A stretch of DNA of 64,000 bases from Lanius collurio (Eukaryota > Chordata > Aves > Passeriformes > Laniidae). This document shows, one piece after another, positions 12,491 through 25,026 of this stretch (the stretch's first letter is position 1; every line of letters starts with the position of its first letter). Under the pieces are notes generated by a model, which was not told the origin of the DNA, did not search any database, and saw nothing but the letters and a program-made list of their open reading frames with translations. The position numbers were made by a program, and so were the translations under genes. The DNA lies in NCBI GenBank assembly GCA_020086605.1, contig JACBWW010000021.1, forward strand, positions 4,883,907 through 4,947,906, written 5' to 3'.

Positions 12491-14115
12491 CAAAAGTTAG
12501 CTGCTTTAAGACTTCCAGACTTGGGTCATACATTAAGATTCATCCCATTCAGAGATGAAGGAAATCATCTGGGGCAGAAGTACAGTTATTGTGGAACTAC
12601 AGCACAGCAACACCGCACACTAAGATCAGAAGGTATAATGATGAATATTGCATGTATTTGAAACACCCTGTTACACAAAATAGGCTGATTATAAATTTAA
12701 ATAAAAATAACTTCCTAAACAGTTTGGATGAAGTAATTCTGTAAAGGGGATAAAGCCTGACATTACATCTCATCCAAGCGACAAGTAGAAAAATTGTTTG
12801 ATTTTTGAAGTCTGAAGAATCACCATTTTTACATTTTCCACTGCACTCACCTCTACCATGAGCACAGAGCACATTTAATGGAATTGAAGTTCTTATGTGT
12901 GTCTATAATGCCTCGATTTATCTTACTGAGAGGAATAAACATCACAGTCTACAGGTATTGATCATAAACTGTTCCTATGATTTCAACCTTTTCCCACCAC
13001 CAGCAGAAGTCAGCTCACAAGAGGAAGGTCTATGCCAATGTGTAAGTTTGAAGGGGGAGTTTAAATCCCATTATGGAACAAAACTGACAGCTGTTTCTTC
13101 TCTTTCCTACTTTTGAGTTAAGAGAAAGGTCAGATTAAAAAAAGAGTTTGGAGTCTCAGAAAAGTGAGACAATCCAAGAAGGAACAAACAAGTAGGAAAA
13201 AGCAAAAATTTCTCTGCTTTGAGATTTGTGGATGGGCAGAACTGTGCAGAGCTATTGATGGAAGGGAGAAATGGAAATCACCCCAACCTGTTCTAAGCAT
13301 CAAGAAATTCACCCTACCAAAAGAATCAGTCCATGAAAAAGGACATATTCTGCATGTATCTTCATAGGTAAGCTGAGGTGATACAGTGTGGACATGATAA
13401 CGCCACTAAAGAAAATGGATACTCAAGATTTGACTCAGCTGTGTCGTAGCATGCAGATTTGTGACAGGAGTGAACCAGCAACAGCAATGCACTGATTTGC
13501 AAGAATATAAACACCATTGATGCATCATAAAAATTAAGGGTGGCTGAGTCTCAAATGATTCTTTTAACTACAGCTGACTACAATACTTGAAAATTCCCTG
13601 TAATTCTAGCCAAGAAAATCAGTTTCCAGTAGCATGAGTACCTAGGTCCTCTCTGTGTGAAAGACTGCAGCTAGCAACTCTGGTCATGCTTTGGTGTTCT
13701 CACCTATAAGGCAGCCACAGAAGGCAGAATTACGTGAAAATCTTGAGACAGAAGTTGACAATAGCTTTAATAAAGATATAAATGGTTCCAACATAGGTTT
13801 GGTTTGACTTGGAACAATTATTACAGTGCAAAACATGAGACAGTAGGGTTCAAGAGTGCTGGGAGTCAGACAGACTTATTTTACATTACAATCACATCAC
13901 ACATACAAAACAGCCTTTTACTGGAATTTTGTTTCCATCATGGCTAGGTGTGACCTCTGTTGCAATGCAAGATATTTACAGCATTAATTAATATAGTACA
14001 GCATTTTTCATCCTTGTTACTGCATTGACATTGACTGCCTGTCTAAAATAAGCCCTAAAAGCAGAACACATTCACACTCATTTTGTTCTTTTTATCCAGA
14101 TAGATTAAAATTATC

Positions 14116-14145
14116 TAAAGGACATGAATTTAAAGGATATGAATT
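14116..14145. repeat. Tandem duplication, 15-bp unit x2
   Basis: Units TAAAGGACATGAATT and TAAAGGATATGAATT lie back to back and differ by one base. Confidence 0.85.
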
Positions 14146-16047
14146 TAAGAGCTTGAGTATCACCTCATTTCACAATTGCATTCCAGAATTATTTTGGTAA
14201 TGTTTCTATTTCATAGCCAAAGCTTCAGGTACTTCAATCGAGAATGCTGCCTTTGTGTCATTGCACCTGTTCTGAATTTTGCTTTTATTTTGGGGAGGGA
14301 AAGGGGTGGTTTTTAATGCTCAGTTGGCTTAATGCCAACAATACCAATGGAATCTTTGGGATATATAGATAAGACACTAAGAAAAAGGCTGGTGAAAGTG
14401 GAGAATACCTAAAGGGATGCTGTTTGGTTTCATGGGCTTTCTCCAGTTGTCCCACCTCTAGCTCATTATTGTTGCCACCTATCATTTATATTTCACGTGG
14501 GCTTTTTTTGAGTTATAGTTGCTCTTCCTCCCTATAAAATGTATATTAATAAAAGGGAAATGCCAAATCCCTGCTGTTTTCTGACTGGTTTTTTTCTGAC
14601 TATTCTCAGAATATAAACAGCTGGAGTTTTTAAGCTCTGTGTTCTGCATTATATGTGGCTGGGAGATAAGGGAATGAGGAGGAACCACATTTAATTTACT
14701 GTTAAGTTTTTACATGTAGAAGAACCTAGGGAAACAATTAAAATAGTCTTAATTGTGGCACTTAAAAGCTGATACCCATTATGCCATGTGCATTTATTAC
14801 TGAGTAAAGATCACAGTGTCAAATAGCACCACATTTCCACATTGGTCGATATTCTAAGTATGGCTTACATACTAAGCAATACTTGTCAGTATATATTTAA
14901 GCAATTTATACCAGGGGTATGGTATATGTTTGATTAAAAAGGAATTATTATCAATTCTGAGGACTCCTTATAGCAACTTTTCAAAGAGTAACTTTTTCTC
15001 ACAGGTTATTTACATCAAATTGAAATGTAACTGAGACTTAAGTTTCTCTCAGGAGGACCCAAATACTAAAGTAGTAAAATCATTAATTATCAAATTCTTT
15101 CCTTACTGCAACATAGATGGGGTTTCAATTTAAGGAAGTGAATGTCTTTGTATAGACTCCATGATGCTATTTGATGCTTGTACCATCTGATGCATCTACG
15201 ATTTTCATAAAAGGAAGGATCATGGTGTTACAATGAATATCAATGCTAATAACCAATAGAGAGAAATGTTAGTGGGTATGAAAGAGCAGGATTTCAGTTC
15301 TATCAGAAATGCTTCCCCCAACAAATCTTGCCTTACTAAAAGATTTGACCTTCCATTGGGGCCTTTTCCTGGTAGTGCCCCCAGGATGTAGGCCTGCTCA
15401 TCTTCCCTTCTCTCATACTCTTCTCTGGGGCATGACCTGCAGATTATCACTCTCTGCTATCAGCTGGCCTCGTGTGAGCAGCACCTTATCCCACCACAAG
15501 CCTTTGAAAAGAAGAGGGATGCACAGGATCATCAGAAGTGGGGAAAAGGGGACAGAATCTACTTCCCACTTCTATCATCTTCCCATTGCCAAAGCATGGA
15601 GCTGTGATCTCTTGGGCAGAGACAGCAGAGACAAAATGGGCTTCACTTTGCTGAGCACCATCAGTCTTGGGCCTCACAGAGCACAGCACCTGGCTGGGCA
15701 CAACACAAATATCACTGAATCAGCACTGAGTAAACACTTTTCTTTGGTTCTGCTTCTGTCAGGCATCACTACATGACTCTGTGGGGCAGTCACAGCCATT
15801 ATTTCTGCACTAGGAGCCAAAAGACAATGTTAACAATTTGCTGCTCAGAGAAATGATTTACAGGAATGTAGCAGTGGCACAGAACACAAAGCTGCTGAAG
15901 TGCCAAACTGTCTCTAAGGTGTCAAGCTGAAATGTTGCACTTCTGCTGTATTTACATTGCCATTGTCTGTATTTTCAACCAGTACAATGAAGTTTGTGCT
16001 TTTTATGAGAGAGTAGAATATGTTACAGTGTCTCTCCCAAATTAATA

Positions 16048-16080
16048 AATGCTTTTATTTGCGTCAAAAATAAAAGCATT
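16048..16080. repeat. Perfect 13-bp inverted repeat (hairpin)
   Basis: Arms AATGCTTTTATTT (16048-16060) and AAATAAAAGCATT (16068-16080) are exact reverse complements around the 7-nt loop GCGTCAA. The stem is AT-rich. It is not long enough for a typical microRNA precursor, and the flanks do not extend the pairing. Confidence 0.8.
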
Positions 16081-19000
16081 GGTGTACTCCATCCAATAGT
16101 TTACTCAAAAGCATTTCCCATTTCATATCACAATGTTAGGGGGAAAAAGAGGTTTGTTGAAGAGTCCTGCATGGGAGAAAGCTCTTTCCCATGTTCTTCA
16201 GTTCTCAGAGCACAATGAACTCAACAATGCTTTCCAAGCTCTTTCTATTTCTTGATTTCAGTATTTCTTACAACACATAATTATCCTTCTATTATGACAG
16301 AACTGATTGTACACAACATGATTTCTTCCTAATAAATGTCACCTCTCCTGTTACACACTCTGAGCATCTAATTTCTCCCTGGTGTTTACCACATGCTCCA
16401 CCAGCTACCAACTGTCCACTGTCAAAACTGACAAGCCATTGCTGCAGGCTAGAGATTTTCCAATGCAGTTTCCTCAGAGCCAGCTACCTCCCCTAGCAAA
16501 AGAAGTTAAAGTACAACAAAATCTCACACAAAACACTTCACAAATAATCTCCCATTTCACATACATCTCTTATTAAAACACAAACCCTAGCATAGTACAA
16601 CTGACTTCTGCTTCACAATCCTACTTTTGGACAGGTCTCAAGTAGTTCTTTTCTCATCCTAGCTAATAATTGTGAAGAAAAGGTACTGTTTTATTTTTTA
16701 TTTTAATTAGAAGTTGCTGACTTCATCCTTTTCCTATAAACTGAATAAAAGTGAGAATTGTCATATCTAATGCTGCTATAATTAAGATTTTACTCCACTT
16801 ATCACCCATCTGATATGTCACAACACTAAGAACTAAATGGTGGTGGGTTTTTTTCCATTTCCTACTTGTTTTGTAGCTAGACACTGATTTTTTCATCAAA
16901 AATAGGCCATCCAGAAATCTATTTTAAAGGTAAATCCCAGTTCCAGAGAGCACCTTAACCTGAAATATTACACAGTTTACATGCATGTTAAGGTGTTTCT
17001 ATTAATGAAGCTCCTTTCTAGAACAGGGTCTAAAATTTGTAGGTGTAACCAAATTGTAGCTCTAATACACTTCTCCAAAGGACTCATTCATTACTGGAAT
17101 GTACAGAAAAAGCTTTAGAGTTTTTATATGAAGAATTTCAGAATACTTAGTAGAACCAGAAACAGTGCATCCCAGAAATTTCTGTAGAGAGTACGTTTGC
17201 TGTAATACAAGTGATAAAACTACTACCAACAGCCAAGTTTCCTTCCAACTTTTCATTTCTGAGTAATTTCTGCAATGAAGACAGAAGTGTAATAGACATG
17301 AAGGAATGTGGCAATCCATTTGTTTTATTTCTATGAAATTATTGCTGATTGCAGGTTTGGAGGATGTGTGGGTGAAGTTTGCTGATTTATTTCAGTTTGG
17401 TCAGGAATGCTTTTTTAAAACACCTTTAACCTTTTTCTTCCAAACAGTTAATTTGGGTCACTACTTTTGCACTGAAGCTTTGATTGTTAGAGGAAATACT
17501 TCTGCATACTTTTGCTCTGCTGTAAGAGAGGCAATATATTTTGGGCCATATGCCAACAGATTTTAACCACAAACTTAGGGAAAGGAGACAGATTAGATTG
17601 TGGTGCTCTATAATCAGGGTTCCTCTGTATGCCTTTCCTGCTAAGAGTAAGTATTCACCAGCAAAGTGGTTCTATGTCATACAGATGGCATACCCATAGT
17701 AATAGGGCGAACTAAACCCACTCAGCTGCATTCCTCTAGTCTCTGATAAGCACTCTATAGTAATTTTATCACAGAAGAAGTTCTTTAAAGTGCCTAGCCA
17801 AATAATATACTTTAACATCTTCAGTGAATTCTCAACTGTTTTTCAGCATGCAAGAATCTTATTCAATAAAGGGAAGTATCAAAGACCTGGAAGTTTATGA
17901 TGATGAGGAAAAGCCCAATTTCTAGTCAAACACTTACAAACATTTTAATGCACTTTTAAATGCTGGTGGCCAAGGGAAAAAAAAACCCAAGATCTATTTG
18001 GTCACAGCATCTATCAGCCTGACACTTGCATATTTGCCTCCAGTAGCAAACTTCCTAATTGTTTGGGAAGCCCAGACAGATCAAATAGATGCTTCACCAG
18101 CTCGCTAGGGAGACTACTCAACCATTTAATAATTCTCCCTGATACCTTCCTGATACTACTGGTTAAAGTCTTCCCTCTCTTAAAGCCCTCCCTTTCTGTG
18201 AAACAGTCAGCAATTGTGTGCTTTTATGCTGTGTGTTCTTCTATTCCACCTTTACTCCTGGGCAGCTGCTGGTGCTGGAGCAGGATCAGTTGATGTGGTG
18301 ACTCACCCAGTTAGCATCTGGTCCAGATCTGAGTGGGTGAATGCCCTGGTCAAGAAAATGTAGTAACTCAGTGGGTGTTCCAGGGAGTTGGAAATGAAGG
18401 GTGAGCTGTGCATCCCAGAGGTGGGAACTCCAGAGGTTTTAAAATACATAGCAGGCAAATCATATGCAGAGTTTTGTGATACAGCTGCTGGGTCGGCACA
18501 TTCGTCTCCTATGCTGACGCTATGACACAAACATACTGCAAACCTTGACTGCTTCATATTCCATCTTTACTTGAAACACAAACATGCAAGTGAAAACACA
18601 GACTCCTGTCACACTGCTACAGTCGAGTGCAAAACAAATTATTTTTTGGGAAATGCAATAGTCAACAGATAGAACATGAACCCACAAAAGCACTGATGCA
18701 TCTTTACATGGAGAGAATGTTAGCATCCACTGACTGCCATTTTATATCCTTGTGACTGAAATTTCTAACAAGAATTCTGCTTTTTTCAGCAGGGGGTTCG
18801 AAACATATTTCAGGTTTAAAGAGACTTGGGTTTGTAATTTTTAATTGCTTAGAGGATCATAATGGAATGCACAGAAGCAGCAGCAGCAGACCAAAAGTTT
18901 TAATATTGAAATAACTTCCTGTGTAAATGAAACCTGGGTTCATGTCCATGTTTTCCAAATCCATGGTAGTGTAGTGCTGGGCCTATTCTAAAAATCTCTC

Positions 19001-20159
19001 AATTAAGCCTGAAACTGATTTGGAGAACAGGAACCTATACAAAGTATTTTTTTTTCCTCAGATCTCAAGATCTCTTCAGTTCTTCTGCTGTGTAGAAGAG
19101 TTGTTAATAAGGAACAAGTCTCACTAAGTTGCACAAAGAACCACTTTCCCCTGAGGAACAATGAAGAGCGTAACATGAGAGAGTAACTTCAACTTTTGTT
19201 TAACATGTCCGTAACAAATGCATGCAGGACTGACTGAGGAAGCAGCTTGTGGCAGGGGGAGGCAGGAAAGAAATGCAGAGCTAGCAAGACAACTTAAATC
19301 AGCTTCCCACATTAAAAATCCCATCAGGTCCCAATTGAAGTTTCTATGTGAAAAGTAGCCCTGTAAAGCTGCCACATGAAAAAGGATGGTTGGAGAGCTC
19401 TGTCCTGCAAATTAAGTAATTTTCTACCCAATTCATAATCACAAGGGTTACCTCAGGAGCAGAAGAAAAGCAATGGCAGTTTCTTGTCCCAGGTATGAAG
19501 TTCTGCAGTCACTTAACTCCCATTCACACACCCTCATTTGATGATACAAATATATATAATACAGAGGGGCATAGATGTAGCTTATGCATAAATAAGCAGT
19601 CTCAAACTAATGAACATAGAAGTAAATTAAGAGCATAGTCTCCTCAAGAGCTATTACCATCACTAATGCATTTAGGTTGGCTTTAAGTACATGGAATTGA
19701 ACTGAACACACTGGATCCCACAGGAAAAGGAAACCCCAGAGATCACCTTCCAATAGGATCAGACAAAGTGCTTCACATTTAACCATCACCATCCTGCCCT
19801 TGTTTACCTATCCTGAAAGTCACCCTTGCACAGATTCTCTTCAGGAGAGGATACATGATGGAGAGACATCTCACCAAGGAATAAAGTAGTATTGTTGGTC
19901 AGCTTTAAAGTGGTAGAGGATAAATCTGAACAGCTACAGATTAGCAAACCTTTCTTCATACTGAGGAAGGGATTTGACACTCAGAGACCACAGAATGGTA
20001 TGGACAGACAAAAATGACAGAAGGGAGAACAAGCTGACTCTTGTAAATAGAAATTAAACCAAGAACTTTTCACAAGGCACTAGAAAATACTCCTCAGGAC
20101 TCTTGGCTGTCATGTAAAAAGACAAAAGATCCTTTCCTTTAAAAGAGAGAATTCAAAGA

Positions 20160-20570
20160 GTACATATTAAATGGTCATTTTGCAGCACAAGTTGCTGCAG
20201 AAGTTGGTCCCAGAGAGCAGGAACCCGTACTATTCAATTTATTCCCAAATGATGCAGAAAAGGACAGAATTCAGCCGAAACAAAATGAAAAATAACTATG
20301 AAGAGCTGTAAAAACTATTTGTGACATGACACTGAATGAGGAAACAAAGTAATTCAGTGTAAATGCAAGGCAATGCAGAATTAAAACCAACCTTAACATT
20401 TAAGGTTATGTTAATCAATAGCATCCATAATAGTTATTGCCTCTTAGTCACTGTTTTTCAAAACCTGTTCATATCAACTCAGTGCTCAGTAAGAATTTTA
20501 AAAAATGGATTGGTCATCAGGAACAAAAGTGAGAATAAAAAAGGATCAGTCATACCTCAAAGTATCACAT
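20160..20570 (+). mobile_element. Degraded CR1 LINE fragment (reverse-transcriptase region)
   Basis: The line 'ctattcaatttattcccaaa' followed by 'tgatgcagaaaagg' corresponds to the RT stretch encoding LFNLFINDLEKG. 'aagagctgtaaaaac' matches the following '(g)aagaacttcaaaaag'. Next comes a degraded 'aatttaatgtgaataaatgcaaggtaatgca', visible here as 'cagtgtaaatgcaaggcaat'. Near 20500, 'aaaaaatggattggtcatca', then 'aaagtgagaataaaa', follows the next CR1 block. Plus orientation, no intact frame. The upstream limit is uncertain and may reach further left. Confidence 0.65.
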
Positions 20571-23113
20571 GTGCAGTCTAAATGGACAATCTTGAGAATG
20601 ATTATTAAGTAGTTAAACAGATTAGAGTAAAAATATGCATTAACTTATTCTTATGAAGATAAAAGATTATGACAGAGAAAGAAAAATGGTCTGTAATGAT
20701 GTAAGTTATCCATGCTGGCAAAATAACAGCTTTGACTGTTCTACCACTTTCTCCTTTTAGGCACAACATCATTACTTGTGGCAAACACAGTCCCTACAAA
20801 GTTTACAGCAACAGCTTTACCCCAAATGAAAGCTACTGCACAAATTTCTAAGTTTATTAAGCCATTCAGATGATGAAGTATTATGAAAAAAAAATTGGTA
20901 AAATTATTGGATTCATTTTACTGTGTTCCAAAATAGGATAATTCTTATAATCATTTCAATGCAAAAATGAAGAACAGTTTCTCTAGCCATTCTTGTCTGC
21001 TTATTTTACTGAACTGTGGTAGAGATATTTGAAAGTGTCAGTGGGGATGTGCTTTTCTGCAGTCATCACTATTTCATATCTCCTACCCCTCAAGCAAAGA
21101 TGTATTTTCGGCTTTTGTTCCTTCCATCCCTTCCACAGATAATTTTTCCCTCAACAAAGCTTTGCTGTGGACAAACGGTGCCTTCCAGACCTCCTCAGAA
21201 CATCAGTCTAAATGAGTGTATTTTGCTATCAGTGTTTAGCATATTGATTAACTTGTTTTTAGATAAAAGCTGTGAAGGAGAAGATGCTTCTTTTCTTCTG
21301 TCCCACAGCAGGGATCTCGGCAGTTTCTCATCACCTCCAGACTACATGCTGATTAGAGGTGTGGGGCCAAGTTGTCTGCAAACACCAACAGCTGTGTTTG
21401 GTGTAGCCAGCAACCCAAGCACATGTCATCTCAGCACTGCCCTCCAGGTATGCTATTTACTTTAAGTGGGATAAAGATCAGGAAAAAAGAAGCTTATGGG
21501 AAAAGTTCTGTACCACACAGTAGGAAGTCTTATTGTATTTGTTCACTGATCTTCAGCTATCCTGTGAACTTGATACGAGTTATTCCACCTAGACTATCCA
21601 CCAAAAAAAATACAAAACCTACAAGGAGAAATGAGGTTTGACTTGTCTTTCTTTAGATGTGTGTAGGTTTTCAAGAGCCTTTTTTAGAGAAATGCACACA
21701 TTTTACTCCTACCCTATTCTAAAGGCTCTTCAGAAAGAAATGGGAAATCCAAGATTCAGGATGATTCAAAATATCGGCCATAACATTTTCTACTTTCATT
21801 TTTCATTTTGGTGATAGACATGGCCCTGCTTTCCAGTCTTTACCACAGTTACAGTTCCGGTAACTGTTCTTTCACATCAAGCAAAGACTTACAGTATTTT
21901 TCAAGCATTTTTAACATAAAACTTGATAATATTATTTTTATCTGTTATTTACATAAATCTTTAAAACAGTTTTGCAGAGTCATTTATTAGCTATGTTTGA
22001 GGTCAAAGAGCACATAGAGTATTCATACAGCCACTGCTGGATTTCAAGATCACTCTGGACTCCTTTCCATACCGTCCCAACCATGACATTTCTGCCTTAC
22101 AACAGCAGTGTGAGACTGCAGTCTGCAGAAACTTGCCGAGAGCAGCTCGCATCAAACCAGTCTGGCACATCAGCAGGGAAACCATGAGAAGACAACCAGC
22201 AGCTCAGTGCTTGCTGGGGGCCCAGAGCATTGCACAAGCTTTCTCAGACTGGCCTGGAATTTTCATAGAGATTCAGTTCATGCTATTGGCTATGACAGAT
22301 TGTATCTTCTTAGGGGAACATTGCAATGACAGGGGAAAATACACCAAAAAATGAATTACAGAAACTGCTGCTGATTGCTGCATTGTAAAAGCTCTTCTGC
22401 TGGCACTGCAGCTACTATTGCTCACAGCTGGGAGCAAAGTGTTTCAGAACCCAACTCTCCAGCCCTTCCCTGACACACTGAGATAGGGCATTGCACATTC
22501 TAGTTGCATTATAAGTAATGCAACAAAGCCAACCTTAGTTGACTCCCCCAACTCAAAGGCTGGCGTTCATTTCATAACAGGATGCAAAACCAGAAGCACA
22601 AATGAGTTCTCTTTAAAGCTGTGATGCAGCTGAAGAGCACTTTCTGTGAAACTCAGGTTCTGTGGGAACAATGCCTTGAAATACATGGTGTGGATCGATA
22701 TGGTCTAACACTTTCATTTCTTCTCATGAAGTAAGTTATTTTTTTAATGTCATTAGAATAATAAAGAATAGTTTCGATTGCAGTGTTGGCAACTTCTCTT
22801 CAGCATCATGCTGCTTTTAAGTTAACATCTTTAAAAGAAATGCTGGCATAGTCATGTCCTCAGCAGGCACATGAAAGAATATCACCAGAGACCCAGAAGT
22901 TCACTAGCGAAACACATGGTTCAGACACTGACCATTTGCTTGCAAGCACATGTAACATTTGTTTAAACTCCCATGCTATTGAGATGATTAACAAATAGCT
23001 TATTCACCCTGAGTTTTTTCCCATGTCCTAATAGCGCAGGTAATAAATAATCCTTTAAAAGCGTTAAAAAAAAATCCCCCAAACTTAAAGAAATCTGTTG
23101 AATCCCAGTAATC

Positions 23114-23139
23114 ACTTATTTGTGACTACTTATTTGTGA
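23114..23139. repeat. Short direct duplication ACTTATTTGTGA x2
   Basis: The 12-mer occurs at 23114-23125 and 23128-23139, a two-unit tandem with 14-bp period. Confidence 0.85.
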
Positions 23140-24991
23140 GGCATCTTATCAAAACAGGACAAGGTGTATTGAGTACAGTTACTTAAAAGATATAGGCTCA
23201 GCCATTTTGGAAACTAGCTCACATTTTTCTTCAGCTTTCTACATCTGGTGTCATAATGAAAATTTTAAAAAACTGACTCCATACAGATAGTCCAGAATGT
23301 AGTCAAGTAACATATGAACAATCACACAAAATGTCATCCAGCCACATATTAGTAAAAGTTAAAACCAAATGTACTTGGTCTTCTGGTTTCCTCATACCCA
23401 TTTCATCCAAGTTAATCATTGGAAAATACTCATGTACTTTTTTTTTTCTCTTTGCCATTTCATATCCATAAGTATTTTTGGAGTATAGAGATGCAATCTA
23501 CTAGAGATTCTTCCTCATTTATCCATCAAAATACTTGCTCCATGATGAAGCAGAAGTTATCTATTACCATTGCAATTTTAACAAAAAAAGAAGCCCATGA
23601 AAACTGCAGCTGGCATCTGCAATCCAACCTGCTACAGGCAAAACAGCAGTGTTTACCTACCCTCTATTTGAATTTTGCCTGTATACCTGCACCTGCATAA
23701 ATTCTATCCATACATACTAAGTGCTTTTTATGAAACTTTTGTTTTTCTTTTGCATTCTCTGTATGATCCAACTCAGATCATTCAGTCTCCAAAAATACCT
23801 CAATGCTATTAATGAGGCTGTTACCAGGATGTTTGTGCTACAAGCAGGTTTTTACAAGCAAGTATCTGTACTTGTGGACAGCGTGTTGTCTTTGGAGCTG
23901 CCGGTGATCTGCTAAACTATAATAATTTTTAATCAAAAATATCTTGAAAGAGAAAAGGGCTTTGAACAAATTATTGCTTTCCTTTGTCATTTACATGGCT
24001 TGTAAGTGGAACGTATGGATTAACTTCAGGCATTTCAAATATACTGAGAAATAACATCAATAAAACTCCAGTAGGAGAAGTTCACATTTTGATGAAAACA
24101 TATCTTCAGGTCAAGTTTTCAACCACAAAAACAAACAGGATTCTTAAGAAATGTGCATTATACATTTTCTAAAAAGTAGGACTGTGCAAGATACTTTGAA
24201 ACAGTCACCCAAGATCTGAAGCACAGAAAGCCATAATAATTTCTGGAAGGCCTGATTGTGAGTTATCCCATCTGATGTGGAATGGTAGGAGAACACACAA
24301 TAACTTGAAACTCATTCTAGTCACTTGGAGCTTGAATAGGTTTTAAAGAACATATATAAAGACCAATTAAAGAAAGGAGTGAAAAAAAACCATTAAAAAT
24401 GCTTCAAATAGATTTTGAATTTTTCAAAATTATTTTAGTGTCAAAGAAAATAGTTAATTTCTTTTTAGTAATTAATTTAACATTTGTATTAAAAATTATT
24501 CTTACATTTGGGTTTTATACTCCTATTTCTCTCCTTCCTTTCTCTTCTCACCTTGGAAAAAAATGGAAGAGAAAAGCAGAGAGGAGAAAATGTAGAAAAT
24601 GCTTTTTTCTGTTGGTATTGTTCTGTTGCAGAGAAAATATCTACATGGAATTCACTGAAAAAGAGAGCAAGAGAGGTGTATATGTACACACCTGTCCTAA
24701 CAGTTACACTTTAAATGTCCAATTGTTTGAGGATGGAAAATTGTAGCCAAAACACTTGTACTTTATACTGACTACGCAAATACTTATCCCATGTGATCAA
24801 TATATCTTTCTGTTTGTTGACTGAATTATAACCCTGTACCTAACTAGTACTAATGAAGTTCTGCCTGGGTTCATTTTATTTCATTAGCACTGCAATGAAA
24901 TAAAATAGAGTATGGGTATGGTACTTTGTGAAGGCAACAGCTTACGGTTGGCCAGTGTCATATTCAGCTGACTAGATTTGCCCAGTCTCTG

Positions 24992-25026
24992 AGCTCCCAA
25001 ACCAATTTTCATGTGGTTTGGGAGCT
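24992..25026. repeat. Perfect 13-bp inverted repeat (hairpin)
   Basis: AGCTCCCAAACCA (24992-25004) pairs exactly with TGGTTTGGGAGCT (25014-25026) around the 9-nt loop ATTTTCATG, and a further G-U pair is possible. The stem is more GC-rich than the surroundings, unlike most chance palindromes in this DNA. No terminal duplications or transposon ends are visible. Confidence 0.8.

Larger units (their letters stand above)
11866..20159. other. Unique non-coding DNA
   Basis: No gene is supported. The longest frame (155 codons, plus strand, 15309-15776) has no motif and an ordinary CpG-poor composition. Small structures inside are listed separately: a CCAAT cluster, a 15-bp tandem duplication and a perfect hairpin. 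I see nothing else. Confidence 0.55.

Noticed and set aside
15309..15776. 155-codon plus-strand frame
   Set aside because: No recognisable domain, and composition matches the surrounding non-coding DNA.
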